From Rhodomicrobium lacus (GTDB lineage: Bacteria > Pseudomonadota > Alphaproteobacteria > Rhizobiales > Rhodomicrobiaceae), in NCBI RefSeq assembly GCF_003992725.1, contig NZ_RZNF01000012.1:1488501-1552500 (forward strand): DNA of 64,000 bases, written 5' to 3'. Position 1 is the stretch's first letter. Each line of letters begins with the position of its first letter. The translations under genes and the position numbers were made by a program. Below are positions 46,999 through 55,404 of the stretch, piece by piece. Below the pieces are notes generated by a model. The model was not told the origin of the DNA, searched no databases, and saw only the letters and a list, made by a program, of their open reading frames with translations.

Positions 46999-47853
46999 TT
47001 AGTGGTCCTCCCGCAGCCAGGACAGTCTGCTTATCAGCCGTTGCAAAAGCACGTCCAACGTGAAGCCGATAAGCCCCACGATCAGAACGATCGCGGCAAG
47101 GCGATCGTATTCCAACGTGTCGCGGGCATCGTTGATGGCGTAGCCGAGGCCCGATTTTACCCCGAGATATTCGGCGGGCACGAGAACGATCCAGCCTACG
47201 CCAAGCGCGAGCCGGATGCCTGTCAAAATATCCTGCGAGATGGCGGGCAAGATGACCGCCGTGAGTTGGTGATAGGAATTTGCACCCAGATTGCGCGCAA
47301 CCTTGAACCAGGACGGGTCTATGCGCCTCACGCCCGCGGCGGTCGAAAAAAGGATAGGCCATATCGCGGCGGCGGCGATCAGAAAGACGATGGCCCCCTC
47401 CCATGTGGAAAAGGCCAGGATCGCAACCGGCATCCAAGAGAGAGGGCTGATCATTCGAAGAAACTGGAAGGGTACGTTCGTGATCTGCCGCGCAACGCTT
47501 GAACGGCCGATCAGGATGCCGAGCGGCACGCCCAAAACCGTCGCCCATACGAGGCCAAGCCCGACGCGCCAAAGGCTGGGAGCGGCGATGCCCCACACCT
47601 CGCCCGAGCTGACCATCTCGCCCAGACTTCGCAGGGCCGGGATCGGCCCGAATCCCGCGAAGGACGTCGTGTTCGGATTGATCGCGACGAGCCAGCCGCC
47701 CAGCGCCCAGACGAGGAAAAGGCCGCCGATCCCAGCCGCCGTAAGCGCCACCGATCGAAACCGAGCGAACAGCGCGCCGCGCCGCTCGCGGGACAAGCCC
47801 GGAATGCGTTCCGCAGGGTAGGCGGCAGCTTCGCCGGCAACGTCAACCGTCAT
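46999..47853 (-). CDS. ABC transporter permease (nitrate/sulfonate/taurine type)
   Basis: Inner-membrane channel of an importer. The 284-residue protein from the ATG at 47853 has six hydrophobic segments and the coupling loop RNLGANSYHQLTAVILPAISQDILTG, with GWIVLVPAEYLGVKSGLGY after it, as in SsuC/NrtB/TauC permeases. The ATG overlaps the binding-protein stop (ATGA). It is the last gene of the ATPase-binding protein-permease operon. Confidence 0.9.
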   Translation of the reverse strand: MTVDVAGEAAAYPAERIPGLSRERRGALFARFRSVALTAAGIGGLFLVWALGGWLVAINPNTTSFAGFGPIPALRSLGEMVSSGEVWGIAAPSLWRVGLGLVWATVLGVPLGILIGRSSVARQITNVPFQFLRMISPLSWMPVAILAFSTWEGAIVFLIAAAAIWPILFSTAAGVRRIDPSWFKVARNLGANSYHQLTAVILPAISQDILTGIRLALGVGWIVLVPAEYLGVKSGLGYAINDARDTLEYDRLAAIVLIVGLIGFTLDVLLQRLISRLSWLREDH

Positions 47854-49103
47854 ACCTGCACGATCTCCTCGCGCACGAACGGATCGCCTTTCGAGACGCT
47901 TGGGTCGTCTTTCCACGCGGGGAACTTTTCCAGCGCTTGCTTGACGAAGGTGTAGTCCACGAGATCATCGGCAACGAAGGCGGGGTCGAGTTCTTTCAGG
48001 AACGACGTGTCGCCAGAAACGACGGTCTTGCTGAGGGCTTCGACGATGAGTTTCGTGGCCGACGGGTAAGGCCATGGCTGGAAGTCGATGCGACCGTTGC
48101 CCCATTCGGGATGCTGGATCGCCTTCCCCGGCCCGTAGGTTTCGAGGTCATACTTGTTGATGGCACGGTCGACGACTTCCGCCGGGACGGGCAGATAACC
48201 TTCGCCGTCCTTGGACAGGAGCCGCGCGACTTCCTTCTTGTTCTCGGACGCGTAGATCGACGCGCGCACGATTGCATTGACGACCTTTTGCGTCCACTCG
48301 GGCTTCTGCTTCGTAACCTGCTCGTTGACGGTGATGACGCAGCAGGGATGGTTCTTCCAGATGTCACCCGTAAAGCGCAGCAAGCGCGCGCCAGCCTTGA
48401 TTTCGCCAAGCGCATTGAAGGGCTCGGCCACGATGTACCCATCGATCTTCTTCGCGGCGAGCGATGGTGGCATGTCCGGGGGCGGGAGGATCTGGAGATT
48501 GACTTCGTTCGGAGCGATAGGCTCGCCCTCACCCTTGATGACCGGGGTCAGGCCTGCCGACCGAAGCCCTATCTGCAGAACGATGTTGTGCATCGAATAC
48601 CAGAACGGCACCGCGAGCTGTTTGCCGCCAAGTTCGGCGAAGGATGTCGCGGATATGTGCTGACCGACGACGAGGCCGGACCCGTTGGTGTGCCCCCATG
48701 ACACGATTTTCGCCGGGAACTTGTTGTTGTAGCGCATCCAGACGGGGATCGGCTTCAAGAGGTGAACGACGTTGAACTTCGCGGCGGCGAAGCCTTCGAC
48801 GAGCGCGGGCCAGCTGCGGATCAGAGTGGGCTTTTCGGCTTCGAGCCCTTCATCCCTGAAAAAGCCCTTGGCGTAGGCGACGAGAAGCACCGTCGCGTCG
48901 GTAATCGGGAGATAGCCGATGCGGACCACGTCATCTTCCGCTGCGTGCGCTGCTTGCGGATAGCCTCCCAAAGCGGTCGAAAAAGCCGCCCACAGTCCCC
49001 CGGCTGCAAGCATGTCGAGGGTCTGTCGCCGCGTTATGCCGCCGCCCTCGGCTTGTTGTTGATCGTCATGCCGCGCGTCGACTCCTTCGAGCTTCGTTGC
49101 CAT
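47850..49103 (-). CDS. ABC transporter substrate-binding protein, NrtA/CmpA-like, Tat-exported
   Basis: Periplasmic binding protein of the nitrate/bicarbonate/sulfonate class. The 417-residue product has a twin-arginine signal (ITRRQTLDMLAAGGLWAAF, residues about 24-42) and the family start VRIGYLPITDATVLLVAYAKGFF, then AKIVSWGHTNGSGLVVG and IDGYIVAEPFNALGEI. The ATG at 49103 follows GGAGGGG. Tat export suggests the protein folds before crossing the membrane. The ligand cannot be read from sequence; nitrate, bicarbonate or a similar small anion is possible. Divergent linkage to cooC-cooS is notable. Confidence 0.9.
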   Translation of the reverse strand: MATKLEGVDARHDDQQQAEGGGITRRQTLDMLAAGGLWAAFSTALGGYPQAAHAAEDDVVRIGYLPITDATVLLVAYAKGFFRDEGLEAEKPTLIRSWPALVEGFAAAKFNVVHLLKPIPVWMRYNNKFPAKIVSWGHTNGSGLVVGQHISATSFAELGGKQLAVPFWYSMHNIVLQIGLRSAGLTPVIKGEGEPIAPNEVNLQILPPPDMPPSLAAKKIDGYIVAEPFNALGEIKAGARLLRFTGDIWKNHPCCVITVNEQVTKQKPEWTQKVVNAIVRASIYASENKKEVARLLSKDGEGYLPVPAEVVDRAINKYDLETYGPGKAIQHPEWGNGRIDFQPWPYPSATKLIVEALSKTVVSGDTSFLKELDPAFVADDLVDYTFVKQALEKFPAWKDDPSVSKGDPFVREEIVQV

Positions 49104-49129
49104 TGATCCCCTCCGGACTTTCCTCTGCC

Positions 49130-49957
49130 TCAAATGCTCCAGTCGTCCGCGCCCTCGGCGAATGCGAGACCGGCCGCGCCTTCGTAAGCCGAAATAAGTG
49201 CGTGGCGCGCCGTCTCGAACCCTTCGTTCCCCGAGCCATGCCCGGCCCGGCGGATCGTGATGTCGTCGCGAATGCGGCCGGGCGACGCGGTCATGATGAG
49301 GGCACGATCCGCCATGATGGCCGCCTCGTTAACGTCGTGGGTCACGAGGACAAGCGTGATCCCCAGGGAACGAGCGATTCCTCGGATGTCCCGCTGAAGA
49401 GCGCTTCGCGTGAAGGCGTCCAGCGAGGAAAACGGTTCGTCAAGAAAAAGCGCGGCGGGGGCAAGCGCGAGAGAACGGGCAAGCGCGACGCGCTGCTGCT
49501 GGCCGCCTGAGAGATCCTGCACGTTTCGCTCGGCGAACTCGCTCAGTTCCACGAGTTTGAGAAGTTCCGCCACGCGGGCGGGCGCTTCCCGGCTCCTGCG
49601 GCTGAAGCGATATCCGAGGGATACATTTCCCGCGACGGTCAACCATGGAAGAAGCGATGGCTGCTGAAACATCATGACCCGGCGAGGCGAAGGCCCCTGC
49701 ACGAGCGTGCCGTCTATCCGCACCTCTCCGGCGGACGGGGTGATGAGACCGGCCATGATATGCAGTAGCGTCGACTTCCCGCACCCGGATCGACCGATCA
49801 GGGCAATGCATTCGCCGGGCTCGACGGTGAAGCTTATCCCATCCAGAGCCGTTTCTTTGGCGTGCCGGTAGCGGTGCGAGATGCCTGAAACCTCGATGCG
49901 GGAACCTCGGGGGGGCTCTTCCGCTGCGAGATGGTCCGCCGTCTGTGTCTTAGGCAT
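49130..49957 (-). CDS. ABC transporter ATPase (nitrate/sulfonate type)
   Basis: ATPase of the importer. The 275-residue protein shows Walker A GRSGCGKST, Q loop MMFQQPSLLPWLTV, signature LSGGQQQR, Walker B ALFLDEPFSSLD and the switch VTHDVNEA. It is the first gene of its operon; the binding protein starts 27 bases after its stop. It is divergent from cooC across about 315 bases. Confidence 0.94.
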   Translation of the reverse strand: MPKTQTADHLAAEEPPRGSRIEVSGISHRYRHAKETALDGISFTVEPGECIALIGRSGCGKSTLLHIMAGLITPSAGEVRIDGTLVQGPSPRRVMMFQQPSLLPWLTVAGNVSLGYRFSRRSREAPARVAELLKLVELSEFAERNVQDLSGGQQQRVALARSLALAPAALFLDEPFSSLDAFTRSALQRDIRGIARSLGITLVLVTHDVNEAAIMADRALIMTASPGRIRDDITIRRAGHGSGNEGFETARHALISAYEGAAGLAFAEGADDWSI

Positions 49958-50273
49958 GTCGGTCCGTTAGAGCTTGTACGAGCGGTTCCGGCGCCCTTGG
50001 CATCCCACTATAATCAAATGGCCAATCCAGCTTCCAGCAGAGGATGAATATCAAACCAAGATAAAATGGAATTTATCTCTGTGAACAACAATGCAAACGA
50101 ATGCTTCTAAAAAAGCCGAACGAATAGGTGGTTTATTTTTTGCAGTCGCGCCTGTTGAGCAAGGTTCAAATGCGCAGCGCGTAGCGCTTCAAGCGAAGGA
50201 GATTTGACAGGTTCCGAGTTCACCTCAATCTTGGCGAAGGCAAAAAGCTCGATTTTGCTTCCCCGGAGATCGG
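49958..50273. other. Divergent promoter region between the ABC operon and cooC
   Basis: AT-richer region of 316 bases with no gene. Visible elements are a six-base stem GCAAAA/TTTTGC at 50240-50258 just before the cooC ribosome site, and TTGAGCAAGGTTCAA at 50155-50169, which resembles an FNR site but has one base too many in the spacer. No clear CooA-type site was found. Confidence 0.5.
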
Positions 50274-51209
50274 ATGCCTCAAGTGTCAACGCGTGAAGCA
50301 ACGGACAGCGACGCAGAGCCTCGTACCGCCCTCAAGATCGCGGTTGCGGGCAAAGGCGGGGTAGGTAAAACCACAGTTGCGGCGGCCTTGGCGCGCGCGC
50401 TCGCCAGCCGAAATTTCAAGGTCCTCGCGGTGGACGCGGACCCGGACGCCAACCTCGCAAGCGCACTTCCGCTCGACGCGCCTGACATTCCTCCACCGCT
50501 CGCCACACAGCGCGATCTGCTGAAAGCTGTCGCAAGAGAGCATGGCGGATTACCCGCGGGGCTTTTCCTCCTCAATCCCGTTGTCGATGACATCCCTGTG
50601 CCGACGGTTTTCTGGGGCCAACGCAACCGCCTTGTCGTGTTGGGCTGGACGGCGCGGGGCGGCCAAGGGTGCTATTGCGATGAGAATTCGGTACTTCGCG
50701 CGGTGTTGCAGCGCCTGACCGCCGAGCCGGGCGAAGCCATTGTGGTGGACGGAGAGCCGGGGCTGGAGCATCTCAGCCGCGGAACGCTCGCGAGCGTCGA
50801 TGTTCTTCTCGCTGTGCTGGACCCCGGCGCACGGGCCGTTCAAACAGCGAAGACCATTCGCTCTCTGGCCTCCGATCTGGGCATTCCCTGGTGTCTTCCC
50901 ATCCTGTCCGGTGTCCGAAGCGCGGACGAAACTGGCAAGATTGGAGACTCGCTGGGCGACTGGCGGCTTTTCGGCGCGCTTCCTTTCGATCCCGCAATTG
51001 CTCGGGCTGATCTTGACGGACATCCGCCGGTCTTCGGAGCGGCGTTCGCCTCCGAGATCGAGCGCATCGTGACGGCGCTGCTTGCTCTCGATCATCGCCT
51101 GCACCAACCCGTGCAGTTTGCCCCGCGCGCCCACACGCATATCGGGCCAGACGGCAAGCCCTACGTCCATACGCACGCCGTCGACCCGACGCACAGCCAC
51201 GAACACTGA
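50274..51209 (+). CDS. cooC: CooC-type CODH maturation ATPase with histidine-rich tail
   Basis: MinD/SIMIBI-class ATPase that, in known systems, inserts nickel into CO dehydrogenase. The 311-residue protein has the deviant Walker A GKGGVGKTT (26-34), the Walker B-like DADPDANLA and the CxC metal motif CYC at 133-135. Unlike typical CooC of about 250-265 residues it ends in a 26-residue tail with seven His (HTH, VHTH, THSHEH), recalling the His-rich nickel chaperone CooJ. GGAG precedes the ATG. It ends three bases before cooS, so the two are co-translated. Confidence 0.92.
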   Translation: MPQVSTREATDSDAEPRTALKIAVAGKGGVGKTTVAAALARALASRNFKVLAVDADPDANLASALPLDAPDIPPPLATQRDLLKAVAREHGGLPAGLFLLNPVVDDIPVPTVFWGQRNRLVVLGWTARGGQGCYCDENSVLRAVLQRLTAEPGEAIVVDGEPGLEHLSRGTLASVDVLLAVLDPGARAVQTAKTIRSLASDLGIPWCLPILSGVRSADETGKIGDSLGDWRLFGALPFDPAIARADLDGHPPVFGAAFASEIERIVTALLALDHRLHQPVQFAPRAHTHIGPDGKPYVHTHAVDPTHSHEH

Positions 51210-51212
51210 GCC

Positions 51213-53129
51213 ATGGCACCGTACAGCCTGAAGGACTACAAGCGCGGCTTCCCCAAAAAGGCAGACGTGCGCGAGCGAACGCCCGACCCCGGCGTGCGCG
51301 AGATGATCGACCATCTCGACGAATGCGGTATCGAAACCTGCTTCGACCGCTTCGACAAGCAGGGGACCTGCGACTTCGGACTCGCGGGCATTTGCTGCAC
51401 AAATTGCAACATGGGTCCGTGCCGCATCACCCCGAGAGCCCAGCAGGGCATCTGCGGCGCCGACAAGGATCTGATCGTCGCCCGCAATCTTCTGCGCGCC
51501 CTCGCAGCGGGCGTGGCCGGACACGGCGCGCGGAGCCGCGAAGTTCTGCTCGCGTTGAAGGCGACCGCCCGGGGCGCCATGCCGGAAAGCCTTAAGGGCG
51601 AGGCAAAAATCCGGGGCACAGCCAAGGCCTTCGGTCTCGATCCCGCAGGCGACCTGAACGCGCTCGCCGAGCAGATCGCCGACATCCTGCTCGCCGACAT
51701 GGCGCGCGCCGAACCCGGTACGCATCGCACCTTGCAGAGCCTTGCTCCGCCCGAGCGGCTCGACACATGGGCTGATCTCGACATCATGCCGATCGGCTCC
51801 TACCACGAGGTGTTCGAGGCGCTCGCGCGCACCGGCGTGGGCACCGATGGCGACTGGCGAAATGTGATGCAGCAATTTCTCCGCTGCGGGCTGACGTTCT
51901 CCTGGAACAGCGTCACCGCAGGGGCCATCGCGCAGGATTGCCTCTACGGCCCACCCCATCGCTCCCGCATCAAGACCGATTTCGCAGCGTTGGAGACCGG
52001 CACGGTGAACGTTGCGCTCCACGGGCATTCGCCGGTGCTGGCCTCCGTCATCGTCCGGCTGGCGGACGATCCGGCGGTGAAAGCCGAGGTCGAAGCCGCG
52101 GGCGCCACCGGATTGCGCTTCTATGGCATCTGCTGCACCGGCTTGTCCGTCCTCTACCGGCAGGGAAATGTGTCGCCGCTCAGCAACGCTATGGGCGCTG
52201 AACTTGTACTCGGCACCGGCCTGATCGACGCCTGGATTGCCGATGTTCAGGACATCTACCCCTCGATAATGCAGGTCGCCGCCTGCTTTCACACCACGGT
52301 CATCACGACCAGCGATTCCGCGCGGCTCCCCGGCGCGCTTCACATCGGCTTCGATCACACCCACAGCAATCTGGCCGATGTGGAAGGTCTTGCGCGCCGC
52401 ATTCTGCATGTCGCTATCGCATCGTTCAAACGGCGGCAGCCCGAGAAGGCTTTCCGCCCCAAACACGGGTTCGACGCCGAAGTCGGCTTTTCCGCCGAGA
52501 ATGTTCTCCAGTCTTTCGGCGGGGCTGCAGCGCTTGTCGATCACCTCCGCACCGGACGGTTGAAGGGCGTGGTCAACCTCGTGGGCTGCAACAATCCGAA
52601 AGTTGTTTATGAAGAAGCGACTGTCGTGGTCGCGCAGCACCTCATCGCGAACGACATCCTCGTGCTGACCAATGGCTGCGCGTCGTTTCCGCTTCTGAAG
52701 CTTGGCTTCTGCACCGAAGATGCGCTGCGGCTGAGCGGAAAAAGTTCGCGTAGCGTTCTTGAAGAGGCGGGGCTGCCGCCGGTGCTGCACATGGGCGAAT
52801 GTCTCGACAACGCACGCGCGGCTGGGCTGTTTCGGGCTGTTTCGGATGCTGCGGGGCTGCCGCTCAAAACCATGCCCTTCGCCTTCGCCAGCCCCGAATG
52901 GTCCAACGAGAAGGGCATCGGAGCCGCCCTCGCGTTCCGGCTGCTCGGCCTCGATTCCTATCACTGCGTTTTTGCCGCGACCCTCGGCTCGGAGAACGTA
53001 CAGCGCTTCCTGGAGGAGGGAACCCGCGAACTGCTTGGCGCCGTCGCCATCGTCGAGACGAGCCCTTTGGAATTGGCAAGCCGCATCGTCGCCGACCTTG
53101 AGCGCCGACGCGCGGCGCTGTCCGGCTGA
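51213..53129 (+). CDS. cooS: CooS-like anaerobic CO dehydrogenase family protein with altered active site
   Basis: Homodimeric metalloenzyme of the Ni-CODH/hybrid-cluster superfamily. In the 638-residue protein the D- and B-cluster cysteines are intact: C53, C61, C62, C65, C70, C81. C-cluster ligands present are His272 (HGHSP), C308 (GICCTG), C459 (GCNN), C489 (NGCASF) and C530 (MGECLDN), plus Lys567. The remaining ligand, Cys in the canonical DYQC motif, is Asp347 here (DVQDIYPS). Of the proton-relay histidines only His104 remains. True CO oxidation is therefore doubtful; a hybrid-cluster, CooS-V-like enzyme is more likely. No cooF or hydrogenase gene is adjacent. Confidence 0.92.
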   Translation: MAPYSLKDYKRGFPKKADVRERTPDPGVREMIDHLDECGIETCFDRFDKQGTCDFGLAGICCTNCNMGPCRITPRAQQGICGADKDLIVARNLLRALAAGVAGHGARSREVLLALKATARGAMPESLKGEAKIRGTAKAFGLDPAGDLNALAEQIADILLADMARAEPGTHRTLQSLAPPERLDTWADLDIMPIGSYHEVFEALARTGVGTDGDWRNVMQQFLRCGLTFSWNSVTAGAIAQDCLYGPPHRSRIKTDFAALETGTVNVALHGHSPVLASVIVRLADDPAVKAEVEAAGATGLRFYGICCTGLSVLYRQGNVSPLSNAMGAELVLGTGLIDAWIADVQDIYPSIMQVAACFHTTVITTSDSARLPGALHIGFDHTHSNLADVEGLARRILHVAIASFKRRQPEKAFRPKHGFDAEVGFSAENVLQSFGGAAALVDHLRTGRLKGVVNLVGCNNPKVVYEEATVVVAQHLIANDILVLTNGCASFPLLKLGFCTEDALRLSGKSSRSVLEEAGLPPVLHMGECLDNARAAGLFRAVSDAAGLPLKTMPFAFASPEWSNEKGIGAALAFRLLGLDSYHCVFAATLGSENVQRFLEEGTRELLGAVAIVETSPLELASRIVADLERRRAALSG

Positions 53130-53324
53130 CGCCTTTGCATGGAAACTTCGGCCCGTGTGCGCTAATCGCAAGAAACGATAAACCTCGGGTCGGGCGAATA
53201 TCCCACCGTTGCGCCGGGAGGCGTCACAATTCACGGTATATGATCGCTCGCGCGGTCTCATATTCAGCCCGTCGATGCTATGAAAGTCGAGGAGGGTCGT
53301 TTTCGGACGCTCGCCCCTATCGAA

Positions 53325-53353
53325 CGGAAGTCCTCTTCTGCGCAGGACTTCCG
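53325..53353. terminator. Hairpin between cooS and the MFS gene
   Basis: Perfect 10-base stem CGGAAGTCCT / AGGACTTCCG with a nine-base loop, between converging genes. No T-run follows on either strand, so it is at best a weak terminator. The rest of 53130-53428 shows nothing recognisable. Confidence 0.4.
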
Positions 53354-53428
53354 CAAGGAAACCGAGGCTCGTTCTCAAAGACAAGTTTGGGTGAACTTGC
53401 CCTTGCATCCAGCGGTTAGGCCGCTTTC

Positions 53429-54553
53429 TCAGCGTCGTATCTTCACAAGGTGCATCGTGAGCGCCACGCCGACCGCCGCGAGCGCCCCCATCGGCAGCCA
53501 AGCGGCCGACAGCTTCGCGCTCAATGCCAGCGATCCGATCGCAGCGCCGATGGCCCCGCCCAGATAGTTGATCGACGAATTCCATGCGATGGATGCGGTC
53601 GCATGCGCGGGATCGTGCGATACGAGGGCGTGCTGTTGCGGCGCGACGCTGGCCCAGCCGGCCAGTCCCCACAGGAAGCAGCCCGCGCCAGCACCCGCAG
53701 GCGACGCCCAGCCAACCAGAACGAAGCTGATCACCAGAAACGCCAACAGCCCCAATGTCGCCCGCGGCGGCGGCAGATACCTGTCGATGACGCGCCCGAT
53801 CAGCAGGGCGCCCACCATGCCGCCCAGTCCCCACAGCCAGATGAGGGCGTGGGTCGAGGCCTCCAAGCCCCGAGCGGCCGCGATCTCGGCCAGATAGGTA
53901 TAGAGCCCCAGCGAGGCGATGCCGGTCCATAGCGTCACGCCGAGCGTGGCGAGGCTAAACGGTGTTTGCAGCGCCGCCAGCCGATCCCGCCACGCGAGAG
54001 CAGGCGCAGAGGGGAAGCTGCCACGGGCAGCCACTCCCACCGCGGCGGCCAAGCCGGCCAGCACGATCAAGCCGATGGTCCAGCGCCAGCCGAAATGGCT
54101 TTCGATCAGCAGCCCCAAAGGGACGCCGAGGGCAGTGCCGACGCTCAGGCCAGCCAGCACCAGCGCCAGTGCCTGACCGCGCTGACTGGCGTCCACCATC
54201 CCGGCGGCGCTCGATGCAGCCAGCGGCGAGTAGAGCCCCGCACCGATGCCAGCCAGCAGTCGCGCGGCCAGCAAAACCATCAGCGAGGGGGCCAGCATCG
54301 TTGCAACATTGCCTGCCGCAAATAGTCCAAGTCCGCCCAGCAAGGCCGTGCGGGTCGTGTATCGTCCTGCCACGAAGGCCAGTGCAGGTGCGCTCACCGC
54401 GTATGCGGCCGTGAACAGCGCCACGCCCAGACCGATCATGGCTTGGCTGGTGCTCAGGTCACGCGCCATTGCGGGCAGCAGGCCGGCCAACACATAAGCG
54501 TCGAGGCCCAGCGCGAATGCGCCGAGCGTCAGCGGCCACAAGGAACGGATCAT
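53429..54553 (-). CDS. MFS efflux transporter (DHA1 / AraJ type)
   Basis: A 374-residue major facilitator with about 12 membrane segments. It starts LWPLTLGAFALGLDAYVLAGLLP and has motif A-like GRYTTRTALLGGLGLFAAG and the efflux motif C-like GVPLGLLIESHFGWRW. Relatives export drugs or sugars. The start overlaps the ArsR gene stop by four bases (ATGA), so the regulator and pump form one operon. The substrate is unknown. Confidence 0.88.
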   Translation of the reverse strand: MIRSLWPLTLGAFALGLDAYVLAGLLPAMARDLSTSQAMIGLGVALFTAAYAVSAPALAFVAGRYTTRTALLGGLGLFAAGNVATMLAPSLMVLLAARLLAGIGAGLYSPLAASSAAGMVDASQRGQALALVLAGLSVGTALGVPLGLLIESHFGWRWTIGLIVLAGLAAAVGVAARGSFPSAPALAWRDRLAALQTPFSLATLGVTLWTGIASLGLYTYLAEIAAARGLEASTHALIWLWGLGGMVGALLIGRVIDRYLPPPRATLGLLAFLVISFVLVGWASPAGAGAGCFLWGLAGWASVAPQQHALVSHDPAHATASIAWNSSINYLGGAIGAAIGSLALSAKLSAAWLPMGALAAVGVALTMHLVKIRR

Positions 54554-54861
54554 GTTTCGATCTCAGCCGCCAGCACCACGTCGAGCAGACCGGGAAACTT
54601 CGCGTCCAGCACTTCGCGGCGCAGGCTGATCCAGCAATTGCGCCCTTCCGGCCGGGTGCGGGTCACGCCCGCTTCGCGCAGGATACGGGTGTGATGGGTC
54701 ACCGTGGACTTGGCCATGCCCGGCCCAAGGTCGAGGCTGTTGACGGCCTCGCGTTCGGCAAGGATGCGCACCATGCTGAGCCGTACCGGGTCGCTCAAGG
54801 CGAACAGGACGCGCGCCAGACTGACGTCTTCTGGATCGGGATGTGCGTAGGTGCGGACCAT
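54550..54861 (-). CDS. ArsR-family winged-helix repressor
   Basis: A 103-residue dimeric repressor with the ArsR fold: VLFALSDPVRLSMVRILAE, the recognition helix region AKSTVTHHTRILREAG and the beta wing VTRTRPEGRNCWISLRRE. It lacks the ELCVC metal motif and has a single Cys, so the inducer is probably not arsenic or cadmium. It heads the operon with the MFS pump and faces a paired operator at 54874-54916, suggesting autorepression. Confidence 0.9.
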   Translation of the reverse strand: MVRTYAHPDPEDVSLARVLFALSDPVRLSMVRILAEREAVNSLDLGPGMAKSTVTHHTRILREAGVTRTRPEGRNCWISLRREVLDAKFPGLLDVVLAAEIET

Positions 54862-54873
54862 GAAACGACAACT

Positions 54874-54916
54874 GTTCGGTGATTGCCGAACAATTATTGT
54901 TCGATGATCGTCGAAC
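54874..54916. promoter_or_regulatory. Double operator upstream of the ArsR gene
   Basis: Two 18-base palindromes of the form GTTCGR-TGATYG-YCGAAC lie at 54874-54891 and 54899-54916, 25 bases apart. Their facing half-sites also make a third palindrome, GAACAATTATTGTTC, at 54888-54902. The array ends 13 bases upstream of the ArsR start codon. Confidence 0.75.
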
Positions 54917-55404
54917 TGTCAAGCGACTCCCGAGCAGTTTGCGCAACGATTGCCACTCGCGAACCGTCACGATACCGGCGAGGTCGGGGCTCTAAGCGGT
55001 GTTCCCGCCAATGTGTGCCGCGCCGGGGAGTTTTGGCGTCCTGAGTTCCATGTGGCTGATGTATGTCGTGATGTGCGTGCTTCATTCGGAACCTTGGCTT
55101 TCGCTTGTCTTACCGACTTCGGGAAAACGGTCGCCGAACGATTGAACCCCAGCTCGAATGATAAGTCCGGGCACAGTCAGGTTGGGAAAAAGGCCATCGC
55201 TTGCCGAGATCACCTTAGAATTACTCTAGTTACAAATAAAACAAATATGTTGACCTTGTGATATTTTGAAATCTACTTTTGGGGTGCCGTAAAGGTTTCC
55301 TGCCGCAGACTTGCTCCCATCACGGAGAGGTTAGGCGTCTTTGTAATGGAAACCTCCGATTTCCACGTCATTTCCCTCGTTCGTTCAAGGTTTTGCCGCG
55401 CATC
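54917..55404. other. Intergenic region upstream of feoA
   Basis: Nearly 490 bases without a supported gene, becoming AT-rich after 55200. It contains an Irr-box-like sequence (55214-55230) and probably the feo promoter. Confidence 0.45.
55214..55230 (+). promoter_or_regulatory. Possible Irr (iron control) box before feoA
   Basis: CTTAGAA-TTA-CTCTAGT resembles the iron control element TTTAGAA-N3-TTCTAAA, matching six of seven bases in the left half and four of seven in the right. Position about 175 bases before feoA is plausible, but the match is weak. Confidence 0.25.

Noticed and set aside
50155-50169. TTGAGCAAGGTTCAA as an FNR or CooA site for cooC
   Set aside because: The spacer between the TTGA and TCAA half-sites is seven bases instead of six, and it does not fit the CooA pattern TGTCA-N6-CGACA.
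51213-53129. Calling cooS a normal CO dehydrogenase
   Set aside because: The loss of one C-cluster cysteine and of three relay histidines makes this unsafe, although the scaffold and Fe-S clusters B and D are clearly those of the CODH family.
50550-53930. A 1126-codon open frame antisense to cooC/cooS
   Set aside because: It mirrors the GC-biased third positions of the real genes, crosses several gene boundaries and has no family pattern or ribosome site. CooC and CooS on the plus strand are unmistakable.
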